Shown in pieces: positions 33,017 through 41,737 of a DNA stretch of 57,631 nucleotides. Source of the stretch: Rhizobium bangladeshense (GTDB lineage: Bacteria > Pseudomonadota > Alphaproteobacteria > Rhizobiales > Rhizobiaceae); NCBI RefSeq assembly GCF_001662075.1, contig NZ_LYPL01000023.1, positions 1-57,631 of the forward strand, in the 5' to 3' direction. The position numbers and the translations under genes are program-made. Within the stretch, counting starts at the first letter, position 1. Each line of letters begins with the position of its first letter. The notes beneath the pieces are model-generated. The model was given only the letters and a program-made list of their open reading frames with translations, was not told the origin of the DNA and made no database searches.

Positions 33017-33603
33017 GACGCTGGACTTTCTTTCTGAGCTTCGATCACCGCCGTCAGCACCTCGTCGGCCATGATTTCCTTGCGCACATCGCGCGAGAGC
33101 ACGGTGAGATCAGCCTGGGCGTAGATCGGATACCGTGCGTTCATCAGGTTTTCGAGCGTCTGCTTCGGATTTTCGGTCTTAAGCAAGGGGCGGTTGTCGC
33201 GCTTGTTGACCCGCTCCCAGAGCACATCGAGATCCGCCTTCAGCCAGACGGAGACGCCGCCCTTCCTGATATGCCGGCGCGTCCGCTCGTTGATGAAGGC
33301 GCCGCCACCGGTCGAGACGACCCGCGGCCCGCCCTTTAAGAGCCGCTTCATGACCCGCGTTTCCAGCGCCCGGAATTCGTCCTCGCCATAGGCCGCGAAA
33401 AGTTCGGGGATCGTCATGCGCGACACCCGCTCTATTTCGTGGTCGCTGTCGATGAAGGGAATCCCGAGCTGGCTGGCAACGATGCGCCCGACGGCGGATT
33501 TTCCCGCACCCATCAGCCCGACGAGGATCAGATTGCGTGAACCGAGGGCGGCGCGAGCTCTGTCTTTCAGGCTGTCAGCAACGGTCAGCAGTGGTTCACT
33601 CAT
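33013..33603 (-). CDS. aroK: Shikimate kinase
   Basis: Phosphorylates shikimate to shikimate-3-phosphate with ATP; cytoplasmic. It has 196 residues with Walker A GLMGAGKSAVG, the shikimate-binding DSDHEIE, the GEDEFRALE segment, VVSTGGGAF and the lid region near NKRDNRPLL. The ATG at 33603 (SEPLLTVAD start) is preferred; an ATG at 33615 adds four residues and cannot be excluded. The promoter should lie in the 148 bases that separate it from the divergent small membrane protein gene. Confidence 0.95.
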   Translation of the reverse strand: MSEPLLTVADSLKDRARAALGSRNLILVGLMGAGKSAVGRIVASQLGIPFIDSDHEIERVSRMTIPELFAAYGEDEFRALETRVMKRLLKGGPRVVSTGGGAFINERTRRHIRKGGVSVWLKADLDVLWERVNKRDNRPLLKTENPKQTLENLMNARYPIYAQADLTVLSRDVRKEIMADEVLTAVIEAQKESPAS

Positions 33604-33751
33604 CGGTCCATTCACACTTTGTTTGCAAACCGTATCGACAAATGCAGATGGAGCGTCAAGTCGCGGACAAGGGATTCATGGCTTGAATACCGCTTCTTGC
33701 ACTTGCAGATACGCTTCTTATAACAGAAGCAGAGCATGAAGGAGTTGCCGG

Positions 33752-33928
33752 ATGCCGAGCCTGTTCCGTTTTCTGTTCGTCTGCGCGATGCTCGCCGGGA
33801 CGGTTTACGGAGCGATGTGGGCGCTTGCGACCTTCGTGGAGCCCGAGCCGCGCGACGTGACGATCCGCATTCCGTCCGAACGGGTCAATCCGCCGGCGAC
33901 GGGCACGATCGACACCACCGGGAAGTGA
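33752..33928 (+). CDS. Small single-pass membrane protein (58 aa)
   Basis: Too short for routine gene calls but well supported: AAGGAG at 33739-33744 with 7-base spacing to ATG 33752, a hydrophobic helix at residues 5-27 (FRFLFVCAMLAGTVYGAMWAL), then a proline-rich periplasmic tail (VEPEPRDVTIRIPSERVNPPATG). The stop TGA overlaps a possible GTG start of xerD, so the two are likely coupled. Function unknown; the location directly upstream of xerD is conserved as far as I recall for rhizobia. Confidence 0.75.
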   Translation: MPSLFRFLFVCAMLAGTVYGAMWALATFVEPEPRDVTIRIPSERVNPPATGTIDTTGK

Positions 33929-33933
33929 GCGAC

Positions 33934-34887
33934 ATGAGGGATCTCGGCCGCGTCCATGTGGAATCCTTCCTGGAAATGATGAGCGCCGAACGCGGCGCCG
34001 CCGCCAACACGCTGCAATCCTATGAGCGCGATCTCGATGACATCAGGTCCTTCCTGAACGGCCGCAGCATCAGGTTGACCGAAGCCGCCTCCGCCGACCT
34101 TTCCGCCTATCTCGCCTCGCTCGCCAGCCAGGGTTTCAAGCCCTCCTCGCAGGCGCGCCGGCTTGCGGCCATGCGGCAGTTCTACAAGTTCCTCTACGCT
34201 GAAGGCATTCGCACCGACGACCCCACCGGCGTGCTCGACGCGCCGAAGAAAGGGCGGCCACTGCCGAAGACGATGGGGGTCGAGGAGGTCGGCAGGCTGC
34301 TATTCCAGGCGCAGACCGAGGCCGACGATCCGGCCCCGGGCCAGTTGCAGCGCCTGCGCATGCTGGCCCTCTTGGAACTGCTTTATGCCACCGGCATGCG
34401 CGTCAGCGAGCTCGTCTCGCTTCCCGCCCGCGTCCTCGACCAGGAGGGCCGCTTCCTGATGATCCGCGGCAAGGGCAACAAGGAGCGACTGGTGCCGTTG
34501 TCGCAATCGGCGATCAAGGCCCTGAAATCCTACGGGCGGCTGCTGGCGGCCGAAAATGCCGTGGCGAAGGAGCCGCAGGAAAGCCCCTGGCTGTTTCCCG
34601 CCGCCTCGAAGGAGGGCTACCTGCCGCGCCAGGTTTTTGCGCGAGACCTGAAAAACCTGGCGATCCGCGCCGGTCTGACGCCGTCGCTGATCTCGCCGCA
34701 CGTCATGCGCCATGCCTTTGCCAGCCATCTGCTCGCCAACGGCGCCGATCTGCGCGTCGTCCAGGAACTCCTCGGCCATTCGGACATTTCGACCACACAG
34801 ATCTACACACATGTGCTCGAAGAGAGGCTGCAGCAGCTCGTCCAGACGCATCACCCCCTTGCCAAACAGGCGAAAAAGCACGAATAG
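33934..34887 (+). CDS. xerD: Site-specific tyrosine recombinase XerD
   Basis: With XerC, resolves chromosome dimers at dif near the end of replication. It has 317 residues with an N-terminal SAM-like core-binding domain (about 1-100) and a C-terminal catalytic domain carrying the tyrosine-recombinase set: R in ATGMRVSEL, K in GKGNKER, HxxR in HVMRHAFASH, H in LLGHSDISTTQ and the nucleophile Y in QIYTH. ATG 33934 was chosen with GGAAGTGAG upstream; GTG 33925 overlapping the previous stop is an alternative. Confidence 0.94.
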   Translation: MRDLGRVHVESFLEMMSAERGAAANTLQSYERDLDDIRSFLNGRSIRLTEAASADLSAYLASLASQGFKPSSQARRLAAMRQFYKFLYAEGIRTDDPTGVLDAPKKGRPLPKTMGVEEVGRLLFQAQTEADDPAPGQLQRLRMLALLELLYATGMRVSELVSLPARVLDQEGRFLMIRGKGNKERLVPLSQSAIKALKSYGRLLAAENAVAKEPQESPWLFPAASKEGYLPRQVFARDLKNLAIRAGLTPSLISPHVMRHAFASHLLANGADLRVVQELLGHSDISTTQIYTHVLEERLQQLVQTHHPLAKQAKKHE

Positions 34888-34949
34888 GACCGGCGACGAG
34901 GGGCGGAGCCAGGAAAACGCCCCGGGCACAAGGAACGGAAACGCACCTC

Positions 34950-35903
34950 ATGCACAATTATCTCGACTTCGAAAAGCCGATCTCCGACCTCGAAGGCAAG
35001 ATCATCGAGCTGAAGAAGCTCGCAACGGAAGACGAGAGCATCGACACCACCGATGAGATCAGCCGGCTGGAGGTTCGCGTCCGTGAGGCGATCGTCGAAA
35101 TCTATTCCAAGCTCAACGCCTGGCAGAAGACGCAGGTCGCCCGCCATCCGCAACGCCCGCACTTCGTCGATTACGCCAAGACGCTGTTCCAGGAATTCAC
35201 GCCGCTGGCCGGCGACCGCAAATTTTCCGAGGATGCCGCGATCCAGGCGGGCCTTGCCCGCTTCCGCGGTCAGCCCGTCGCCGTCATCGGCCAGGAAAAG
35301 GGCAACGACACCAAGTCCCGACTGAAACACAATTTCGGCAGCCCCCGCCCGGAAGGCTACCGCAAGGCGATCCGCATCCTTGAAATGGCCGACCGTTTCG
35401 GCCTGCCGGTGATTTCGCTGGTGGATACGGCCGGCGCCTATCCCGGCGTCGGCGCCGAAGAGCGCGGCCAGGCCGAGGCGATCGCCCGCTCGACGGAAAT
35501 GTGCCTCGGCGTCAAGGTCCCCCTCATTTCCGTCGTCATCGGCGAAGGCGGCTCGGGCGGCGCCATCGCGATCGCCACCGGCAACAGGGTCTATATGCTC
35601 GAGCATTCGATCTACAGCGTCATCTCGCCGGAGGGCGCCGCTTCCATTCTCTGGCGCGATTCGACCCGCGCCCGGGAAGCGGCGACCAACATGAAGATCA
35701 CCGCCGAAGACCTGAAGTCGCTTGGCGTCATCGATGGCATCATTTCCGAGCCGCTCGGCGGCGCCCACCGGGATCCTGACAGCGTCATTGCCACAACCGG
35801 CGACGTCATCGCCAATGCGCTGGCCGAAATGGCATCCCGCTCCGGCGAACAGTTGCGCAACGAACGGCGCCAGAAATTCCTCAACATGGGCCGGAATCTG
35901 TAA
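34950..35903 (+). CDS. accA: Acetyl-CoA carboxylase carboxyltransferase alpha subunit
   Basis: With AccD, transfers CO2 from biotin to acetyl-CoA to make malonyl-CoA, the first committed step of fatty acid synthesis. It has 317 residues beginning YLDFEKPISDLEGKI; typical segments are GNDTKSRLKHNFGSPRPEGYRKA, DTAGAYPGVGAEERGQ, GEGGSGGAIAI and EHSIYSVISPEG. AAGGAACGGAAAC precedes ATG 34950. It follows xerD by 62 bases. Confidence 0.97.
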   Translation: MHNYLDFEKPISDLEGKIIELKKLATEDESIDTTDEISRLEVRVREAIVEIYSKLNAWQKTQVARHPQRPHFVDYAKTLFQEFTPLAGDRKFSEDAAIQAGLARFRGQPVAVIGQEKGNDTKSRLKHNFGSPRPEGYRKAIRILEMADRFGLPVISLVDTAGAYPGVGAEERGQAEAIARSTEMCLGVKVPLISVVIGEGGSGGAIAIATGNRVYMLEHSIYSVISPEGAASILWRDSTRAREAATNMKITAEDLKSLGVIDGIISEPLGGAHRDPDSVIATTGDVIANALAEMASRSGEQLRNERRQKFLNMGRNL

Positions 35904-36098
35904 GGCCAGTTGCACCTCTTTGCCGATTGAGGCCAAACCTTGGCCACATTGATGTTATCTCTAACATTTGCGCTTGCGGGGGCGTTCCTCACACGTCATA
36001 GGCTGGTAAGGATTTGTGAAGTATAAGCCGCTTATGATTCTGCCTCGTGCCAGGACTCCTTAAGCGACCGGGTCGCACTTCTTTATGGGCTAGTTTGA

Positions 36099-37325
36099 AT
36101 GCGCATACGTCATTTTGCCTATGTTTCCCTCATGGCGCTGGCTCTTTCCAGCTGCAATGACGCGTTGGAAACCGCGCAGGTCGATCTTTCCAAGGTCAAG
36201 AACAAGGTCGAGCAGCCGCTCCCCCCTCATATCCTCACCGCCATGTCCGCCAAGGGCATGGACCGCAATTCGCCGATCATGATCCGCATCTTCAAGGAAG
36301 AAGGCGCCATGGAGATCTGGAAGGCGAAGACCGATAACCGTTTCGACAAGATCGCCGACTACAAGATCTGCGCCTGGTCCGGCCGTCTCGGTCCGAAGGT
36401 AAAGACCGGCGACCGGCAGGCACCAGAAGGTTTCTACGACCTGACGCGCGCCAACCTGAACCCCAATTCGAAATATTATCTGGCGATCAACACCGGCTTC
36501 CCGAACCGCTACGACGCGGCGAACGGCCGCACCGGCTCCGATCTGATGATCCATGGCGCCTGCTCGTCCTCCGGTTGCTATTCGATGACCGACCAGCAGG
36601 TGCTGGAGATCTATGCCTTCGCCCGCGACGCCTTCAAGGGCGGCCAGGCGACTGTGCAGCTGCAGGCCTTCCCTTTCCGCATGACGGCGGAAAACATGGT
36701 CAAGCATCGCCTCGACAGCAATTACGACTTCTGGAAGATGCTGAAGGTCGGCTACGACAATTTCGAAGTGACGAAGCGCCCGCCCGAGGTGAATGTCTGC
36801 GAGAAGAAATATGTCTTCAACCAGCAGGTAACCGATGGCGGCGCCTTCAATGCCGCCGGCAAATGCCCTGCCATGTCGACGCCGCCGGCGCTGACGGCCG
36901 CGCTTGCTTCCTATGGCAAGACCTACGATGCCGAATACGCCAAGGCGATGAGCAAATATGACGGCATGGCCTGGTATGACCCGTCCGAAGCCGAGCGCAA
37001 GGCGGTGGTCGCCAAGCTGCGCAAAGGCCGCGAGCTGGCCTTCGCCCCGACCGGCACCTCGCTGGAAGCCGGCCGCATGGTCAAGGTCGCCGAGCTCGAA
37101 GAGCTGATGGCCAAGCGCACCGCCCAAAGCGTGACCACCCAATCCGCGACAGGCGCCACGCCCGCAACGCCCGCCCAGCCGCAGGCAACGGCGGTCGCCG
37201 CAGCAGCCCCTGCCCTCGTGCCGGTGCCGGTGCAGAACCCGCTCGCCTTTACCGCGCCCGAACCGCAGGAAACGGCAGATGCCGCGGCGAAGAAGCCGTT
37301 CTGGAAATTCTGGGCGCGGAACTGA
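36099..37325 (+). CDS. YafK-like L,D-transpeptidase lipoprotein
   Basis: A 408-residue predicted lipoprotein: signal sequence with lipobox ALSSC (C19). The YkuD-type catalytic domain occupies about residues 40-230; the catalytic cysteine is in HGACSSSGCYSMTD, matching the HGxxxSxGC signature of YafK/ErfK proteins that cross-link or trim peptidoglycan. The C-terminal 170 residues end in an alanine/proline/glutamine-rich linker and a basic-aromatic tail (KKPFWKFWARN). ATG 36099 has weak upstream Shine-Dalgarno. It stands after a 195-base gap from accA and is followed closely by the tusA-like gene. Confidence 0.88.
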   Translation: MRIRHFAYVSLMALALSSCNDALETAQVDLSKVKNKVEQPLPPHILTAMSAKGMDRNSPIMIRIFKEEGAMEIWKAKTDNRFDKIADYKICAWSGRLGPKVKTGDRQAPEGFYDLTRANLNPNSKYYLAINTGFPNRYDAANGRTGSDLMIHGACSSSGCYSMTDQQVLEIYAFARDAFKGGQATVQLQAFPFRMTAENMVKHRLDSNYDFWKMLKVGYDNFEVTKRPPEVNVCEKKYVFNQQVTDGGAFNAAGKCPAMSTPPALTAALASYGKTYDAEYAKAMSKYDGMAWYDPSEAERKAVVAKLRKGRELAFAPTGTSLEAGRMVKVAELEELMAKRTAQSVTTQSATGATPATPAQPQATAVAAAAPALVPVPVQNPLAFTAPEPQETADAAAKKPFWKFWARN

Positions 37326-37330
37326 ACGGC

Positions 37331-37555
37331 TTGAGCCCCGTTCTATACGATCTCCGTGGCCTGAAATGCCCACTCCCCGTGATCAAGACACGCAAGAAGC
37401 TTGCCGCCATGGCAAGCGGTGCACTCATTCGTGTCGATACCACCGATCCGCTTGCCGTGATCGACATGCCGCATTTCTGCAATGAGGAAGGCCACGAGCT
37501 GGTCGAGACCGAAAAGACCGAAAACGGCCACCGCTTCCTGATCCGCAAGCGCTAG
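37331..37555 (+). CDS. TusA/SirA-like sulfurtransferase
   Basis: A 74-residue small protein with the TusA-type CPxP motif (LRGLKCPLPVIKTRKKL), whose cysteine carries a persulfide for tRNA thiolation or other sulfur transfer. The alpha/beta fold continues with IRVDTTDPLAVIDMPHFCNEEGHEL. The likely start is TTG 37331, five bases after the L,D-transpeptidase stop; no ATG gives a complete N-terminus. Whether it is true TusA or one of the many paralogues is undetermined. Confidence 0.88.
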   Translation: MSPVLYDLRGLKCPLPVIKTRKKLAAMASGALIRVDTTDPLAVIDMPHFCNEEGHELVETEKTENGHRFLIRKR

Positions 37556-37686
37556 AATCGTTCCTTCAGTAATCAGAGCAGATGCCGTCCCAAGCGGCAG
37601 GATTTAGCAGCCGTCGGCGAAACTCCAGGTTAATTGCCATGTTCTCGCCGCTCGCGCTCGCAACCGCTGCTGCGCCGAAAATTCAT

Positions 37687-37717
37687 CATACAACTACACA
37701 GCTTTTGTATGTTGACA
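37687..37717 (+). promoter_or_regulatory. Candidate GntR operator and -35 box of the TRAP operon
   Basis: A perfect 7-bp inverted repeat, CATACAA (37687-37693) and TTGTATG (37705-37711) with an 11-base spacer, directly abuts TTGACA at 37712-37717. A second weaker pair, GTAT (37707-37710) and ATAC (37720-37723), overlaps it. No good -10 was found at 16-18 bases. It lies in the 376-base gap 37556-37931, which otherwise shows no gene. The autogenous candidate regulator is the GntR protein at the end of the operon. Confidence 0.5.
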
Positions 37718-37931
37718 TTATACTTAGCTGGTTCTAGCCATAATAAGCCGGTCGGAGGAACGGCAAAAATAGAGGAGGCTGACTAATCCACGTCTTCTGT
37801 TTCCACGAGAAGAGGTAAGTGCGCCATCAGACCGATGAGCACGCCGAGCCTGTTTGCCACGTGCAGGGATCTTCAGCACAGCCGGGATATGGACTTCTGA
37901 GAATAATCGTCATGCAAAACGGGAGGAGAGC

Positions 37932-38909
37932 ATGAAGAACTTTGTCAAATTGGCCGCCGGTCTTATGGTTGCGGCTTCAGTCATGAGCAGCGCCGCCAGC
38001 GCGCAAACGGCGCTGAAATCGTCCGATACTCATCCGGACGGCTATCCGACTGTTGAGGGCGTCAAATATTTCGGCGAACTGGTGAAGGAGCGCACGAAGG
38101 GCCGCTATTCGGTCGAAGTGTATCATTCCGCCCAACTTGGCGAAGAGAAGGACACGATCGAACAAGTACGCTCCGGCGTGATCGAGCTCAATCGCGTGTC
38201 GATGGCACCCTTTAACGGCACGGTGAAGGAATCGATCGTTCCGGCCCTGCCCTACATCTTCCGTTCGGAAGAGCACATGCACAAGGTCATGGACGGCGCG
38301 GTCGGCGATCAGATCAAGAAGGCGTTCGAACCGGCCGGCCTCGTGGTGCTCGCCTTCTACGATGCCGGTGCGCGCTCGTTCTACAACAAGACGAAGCCGA
38401 TCAATTCAGTTGCCGACATGAAAGGCCTGAAGTTCCGCGTCATCCAGTCAGACATCTTCGTCGACATGGTGGCGGCCCTCGGCGCCAACGCGACGCCGAT
38501 GCCCTATGGTGAAGTCTATTCCGGGATTGAAACCGGAGTCATCGACGGCGCTGAAAACAATTTTCCGAGCTACGACACCGCCAAGCATGCGGAAGTCGCG
38601 AAGCACTACTCGCTTGACGAACACACCATCCTGCCAGAGGTGTTCGTGATGAACAAAGCGGCGTTCGACAAGCTGACGCCGGAGGATCAGGAAATCTTCA
38701 AGCAGGCAGCCAAGGACAGTGTCGCCAAGCAGCGCGAGCTCTGGGCAGCCAAGGTCGCTGAATCACGTGCCAATGTCGAAAAGCTCGGCGCGCAGATCAC
38801 CACACCGGACAAGCAGGGCTTCATCGACGCGATGGCCCCGGTTTACGAAAAGCACGTCAAAGACGACGTACTGAAAAAGATGGTCGAGGACGTAAAGGCT
38901 GTGCAGTAG
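37932..38909 (+). CDS. TRAP transporter solute-binding protein (DctP family)
   Basis: A periplasmic receptor of 325 residues with a signal peptide (KLAAGLMVAASVMSSAASAQT, cleavage near residue 24). DctP-fold landmarks are KGRYSVEVYHSAQLGEEKDTIEQVRSG, the conserved Arg in MKGLKFRVIQSD that binds the ligand carboxylate, and SGIETGVIDGAENNFPSYD. The ENNFPSYDTAKHAEVAKHYSLDEH region resembles receptors for uronates (galacturonate/glucuronate); the ligand is an inference only. ATG 37932 follows an excellent GGGAGGAGAG site. First gene of the dctPQM-gntR operon. Confidence 0.93.
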   Translation: MKNFVKLAAGLMVAASVMSSAASAQTALKSSDTHPDGYPTVEGVKYFGELVKERTKGRYSVEVYHSAQLGEEKDTIEQVRSGVIELNRVSMAPFNGTVKESIVPALPYIFRSEEHMHKVMDGAVGDQIKKAFEPAGLVVLAFYDAGARSFYNKTKPINSVADMKGLKFRVIQSDIFVDMVAALGANATPMPYGEVYSGIETGVIDGAENNFPSYDTAKHAEVAKHYSLDEHTILPEVFVMNKAAFDKLTPEDQEIFKQAAKDSVAKQRELWAAKVAESRANVEKLGAQITTPDKQGFIDAMAPVYEKHVKDDVLKKMVEDVKAVQ

Positions 38910-38953
38910 CCTTCGCTTGCCCTCCTTCCTGCGGGAGGCGGCGTGAGCCAATC

Positions 38954-38975
38954 GGGTGGAGGCCTACCTCCACCC
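38954..38975 (+). other. Intercistronic hairpin between dctP and dctQ
   Basis: GGGTGGAGG at 38954-38962 is perfectly paired with CCTCCACCC at 38967-38975 around CCTA. No T run follows. A stable hairpin after a binding-protein gene usually protects that part of the mRNA or partially terminates, giving more receptor than membrane subunits. Confidence 0.55.
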
Positions 38976-39056
38976 CATTTCACCCTTCCGTTCCGCCCCT
39001 ATCTTGATCGATCCTCTCTGTAAGGAGAGCGTCCGCCCGATTTCGACGAGGCCTGC

Positions 39057-39635
39057 ATGTCGAATAACCTGACACCCGTCACCAACGTCCTGGCGCGCCT
39101 AAGCAACGCGGCCTTGTGGCTCGCCGGCGGCGGCCTGATCCTGATGACGGTCTTTGTCGCCTGGCAGGTATTCTGCCGCTACGTATTGAACGACTCGCCG
39201 AGTTGGACGGAGCCGGGCTCGGTCATGCTGATGAGCTGGTTCATATTCCTCGGCGCCGCCGTCGGCATCCGAGAGAACAATCACCTTGGATTCGACGTGC
39301 TGCTCTACGTGCTGCCGAAATCCGGCAAGCGTGTCCTGCGCATGATCTCGGACGTGGTCATCCTTGCCTTCGGCGCCGGCATGATCTGGTACGGCGGCGC
39401 CCTGATCAGCCTAACTTGGAACACGACCCTGCCGTCGCTCGGTATTTCCGGCGCCTTTGACTATCTGCCGCTCGCTGCCGGTGGTGTCCTCGCCGTCGTC
39501 TTCTCGCTGGAACGCATTGTGCTGCGCCTTGCCGGCGAACCGATAGACGACGTTCTGGACGAGGTCCTGCCGGCGGAGATTGCCGTCGAGATCGAAAACC
39601 TGAACGTCGACCCGAACACGCAAGTGAAAGTATAG
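39057..39635 (+). CDS. TRAP transporter small membrane subunit (DctQ)
   Basis: A 192-residue protein with four transmembrane helices (about 15-38, 50-70, 90-112, 130-152) and the DctQ pattern FVAWQVFCRYVLNDSPSWTEP...MSWFIFLGAAVGIRENNHLGFD. The C-terminal tail is acidic. It forms the DctQM membrane complex driving sodium-coupled uptake. It ends 4 bases before dctM, indicating coupling. Confidence 0.94.
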   Translation: MSNNLTPVTNVLARLSNAALWLAGGGLILMTVFVAWQVFCRYVLNDSPSWTEPGSVMLMSWFIFLGAAVGIRENNHLGFDVLLYVLPKSGKRVLRMISDVVILAFGAGMIWYGGALISLTWNTTLPSLGISGAFDYLPLAAGGVLAVVFSLERIVLRLAGEPIDDVLDEVLPAEIAVEIENLNVDPNTQVKV

Positions 39636-39639
39636 CGCG

Positions 39640-40920
39640 ATGGAACTCTGGATTTTGTTCGGTGTTTTCACCGTCTTGATGCTGATCGGCACGCCGATCG
39701 CCTTCTGCCTCGGCGTCTCCAGCTTTGCCACGGTGCTCTATATGGGCCTGCCTCCGCTGGTCATCTTTCAGCGGCTGAATTCCGGCATGAGTGTCTTTTC
39801 GCTGCTTGCCATCCCTTTCTTCATCTACGCCGGCGACCTGATGGTGCGGGGCGGCATCGCCAGCCGCATCGTCGCCTTCGCCGCCTCGCTGGTTGGCCAT
39901 GTGCGCGGCGGCCTCGGCCAGGTCAACATCGTCACCGCGACTCTGTTCGGCGGCATCTCAGGTTCGGCAGTCGCAGAGGCTGCAGCCGTCGGCGGGCTGA
40001 TGATCCCGCAGATGAAACAACGCGGCTATGGTGCCGACTACGCGGTCAACGTCACCTCGATGGCGGCGCTGATCGCGCTGCTCCTGCCGCCGTCCCACAA
40101 TATGATCATCTATTCGATCTCCGCCGGCGGCAAGATATCGATCGCCGATCTGTTCACCGCCGGCGTCCTGCCTGGCCTGTTGCTCGCAGCCGCGCTCATG
40201 GTAACCGCCTACATCGTCGCACGCTCGCGCGGTTATCCGACGGAGCCGTTTCCCGGCTTTGTCATGGTGGCTCACCTGCTCGCCGTCGCGGTGCCTGGGC
40301 TTCTGTTGATCGCCATCATCTTCGGCGGGGTGAGGTCCGGCATTTTCACAGCGACGGAAAGCTCCTGCATCGCCGTTCTCTACGCGCTGCTGGTAACCCT
40401 CTTCGTCTACCGGCAGATGAGCTGGAAAGACTTCGTCCACGCCACGCAGGGCGCCGTGCGCACCACCGCAATGGTGCTCCTGATCATTGGCACCGCCGCC
40501 GCTTTTTCCTGGCTCATGGCCTTCCTCAAGGTGCCCGCCTCGCTGGTTATCTGGATGAAGAGCGTCGCCGACGACCCGCTGACGGTGCTGCTTCTGCTCA
40601 ACGTGCTGATGCTGGTGCTTGGCACCTTCATGGACATGGGGCCGACCATCATCATCTGCACGCCGATCTTCCTGCCGGTCGCGCAGGCTTACGGTGTCGA
40701 TCCGGTGCACTTCGGCGTGATCATGATCCTGAATTTCGGCATCGGCCTGAACACGCCTCCCGTCGGAGCCGTGCAATTCGTGGCTTGTGCGGTTGGCAAG
40801 ATTTCGGTCTGGGAGGCTATGCGCTCGATCTGGCCGTTCTACGGCGCCGGCCTCGTGGTGCTCGGTCTGGTCACCTACATCCCGGCGATTTCGCTGTGGC
40901 TGCCGGCTGTGTTCAAATAG
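39640..40920 (+). CDS. TRAP transporter large permease subunit (DctM)
   Basis: A 426-residue polytopic transporter with about twelve hydrophobic segments. DctM signatures are FGGISGSAVAEAAAVGGLMIPQM, LLLPPSHNMIIYSI and TFMDMGPTIIICTPIFLPVAQAYGVDPVHFGVIMILNFGIGLNTPPVGAVQF near the end. It carries the transport path; with DctQ and DctP it makes a complete TRAP system. The GntR gene starts 9 bases after its stop. Confidence 0.95.
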   Translation: MELWILFGVFTVLMLIGTPIAFCLGVSSFATVLYMGLPPLVIFQRLNSGMSVFSLLAIPFFIYAGDLMVRGGIASRIVAFAASLVGHVRGGLGQVNIVTATLFGGISGSAVAEAAAVGGLMIPQMKQRGYGADYAVNVTSMAALIALLLPPSHNMIIYSISAGGKISIADLFTAGVLPGLLLAAALMVTAYIVARSRGYPTEPFPGFVMVAHLLAVAVPGLLLIAIIFGGVRSGIFTATESSCIAVLYALLVTLFVYRQMSWKDFVHATQGAVRTTAMVLLIIGTAAAFSWLMAFLKVPASLVIWMKSVADDPLTVLLLLNVLMLVLGTFMDMGPTIIICTPIFLPVAQAYGVDPVHFGVIMILNFGIGLNTPPVGAVQFVACAVGKISVWEAMRSIWPFYGAGLVVLGLVTYIPAISLWLPAVFK

Positions 40921-40929
40921 GAGGGCCAC

Positions 40930-41703
40930 ATGGCGGCCGATACAGCCGTTGAATTAAGGATCGAGCGAAGACCGAAACTCTCCGAGGGCGTGGTTTCGGC
41001 GATCCGCGCCCAGGTCTTGTCCGGGGGCTACGCGCCGGGCGAGAAGCTGCCGACGGAATCACGAATGGGCGAGCTTTTCGGCGTCAGCCGGACTGTTGTC
41101 CGCGAGGCGATTGCAACCCTTGCAGCCGATGGCCTCGTAGAGGCGCGCCAGGGCGCCGGCGTCTTCGTCAAAAATCACCCAACGATCGCCTTCGGCGCGA
41201 TCAGCCTCGATGTGGGAAACAAGATTTCCCATGCACTCAACGTCATCGAGGTGCGCATGGGACTGGAGATCGAAAGCGCTGGACTTGCTGCGCTACGGCG
41301 CAATGCAGCTCAGGAGGCGCAGATCCAGGAAGCCTTTTTCGAGTTCGACCGGCTGCTCGAGCGCGGCGAAGCGACCGGCAAGAGCGACTTCGCTTTTCAC
41401 CGAGAAATCGCGGCTGCCACGAACAATTCATATTATGTGGAGGTTCTCGATGCGCTCGGCATGCGGGCGATCCCGTGCGACATCGCCTCGCCCTGGGGCA
41501 CGGACAGCACGCTGTCGCGTGACTACCAGGAAGGCCTGCAGCGCGAGCATCTGGCAATCCTGAAGGCGATTTCGGCCGGTGACCCGGAGGCCGCCCGCGC
41601 TGCCATGCGCGCCCACCTGACCGCCAGCCAGGAGCGCTATCGCACGCTTCTGAGCGGCCAGCAGGCAAGATGGCTTTCAGGCACCCGTAAACGCAAAAGC
41701 TGA
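40930..41703 (+). CDS. GntR/FCD family transcriptional regulator
   Basis: A 257-residue regulator with an N-terminal winged helix (about 18-85: AIRAQVLSGGYAPGEKLPTESRMGELFGVSRTVVREAIATLAADGLVEARQGAGVFV) and a C-terminal all-helical FCD ligand domain (about 100-230), whose metal- and effector-binding His/Asp positions fall around FHREIAAATNN and REHLAILKAI. FadR-subfamily members usually repress uptake and catabolic operons and are released by an organic acid. AGGAGG precedes ATG 40930. The inverted repeat at 37687 is its likely target. Confidence 0.93.
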   Translation: MAADTAVELRIERRPKLSEGVVSAIRAQVLSGGYAPGEKLPTESRMGELFGVSRTVVREAIATLAADGLVEARQGAGVFVKNHPTIAFGAISLDVGNKISHALNVIEVRMGLEIESAGLAALRRNAAQEAQIQEAFFEFDRLLERGEATGKSDFAFHREIAAATNNSYYVEVLDALGMRAIPCDIASPWGTDSTLSRDYQEGLQREHLAILKAISAGDPEAARAAMRAHLTASQERYRTLLSGQQARWLSGTRKRKS

Positions 41704-41737
41704 AGACGATCGCCTGACAACAACATGTTGCGGCGGT

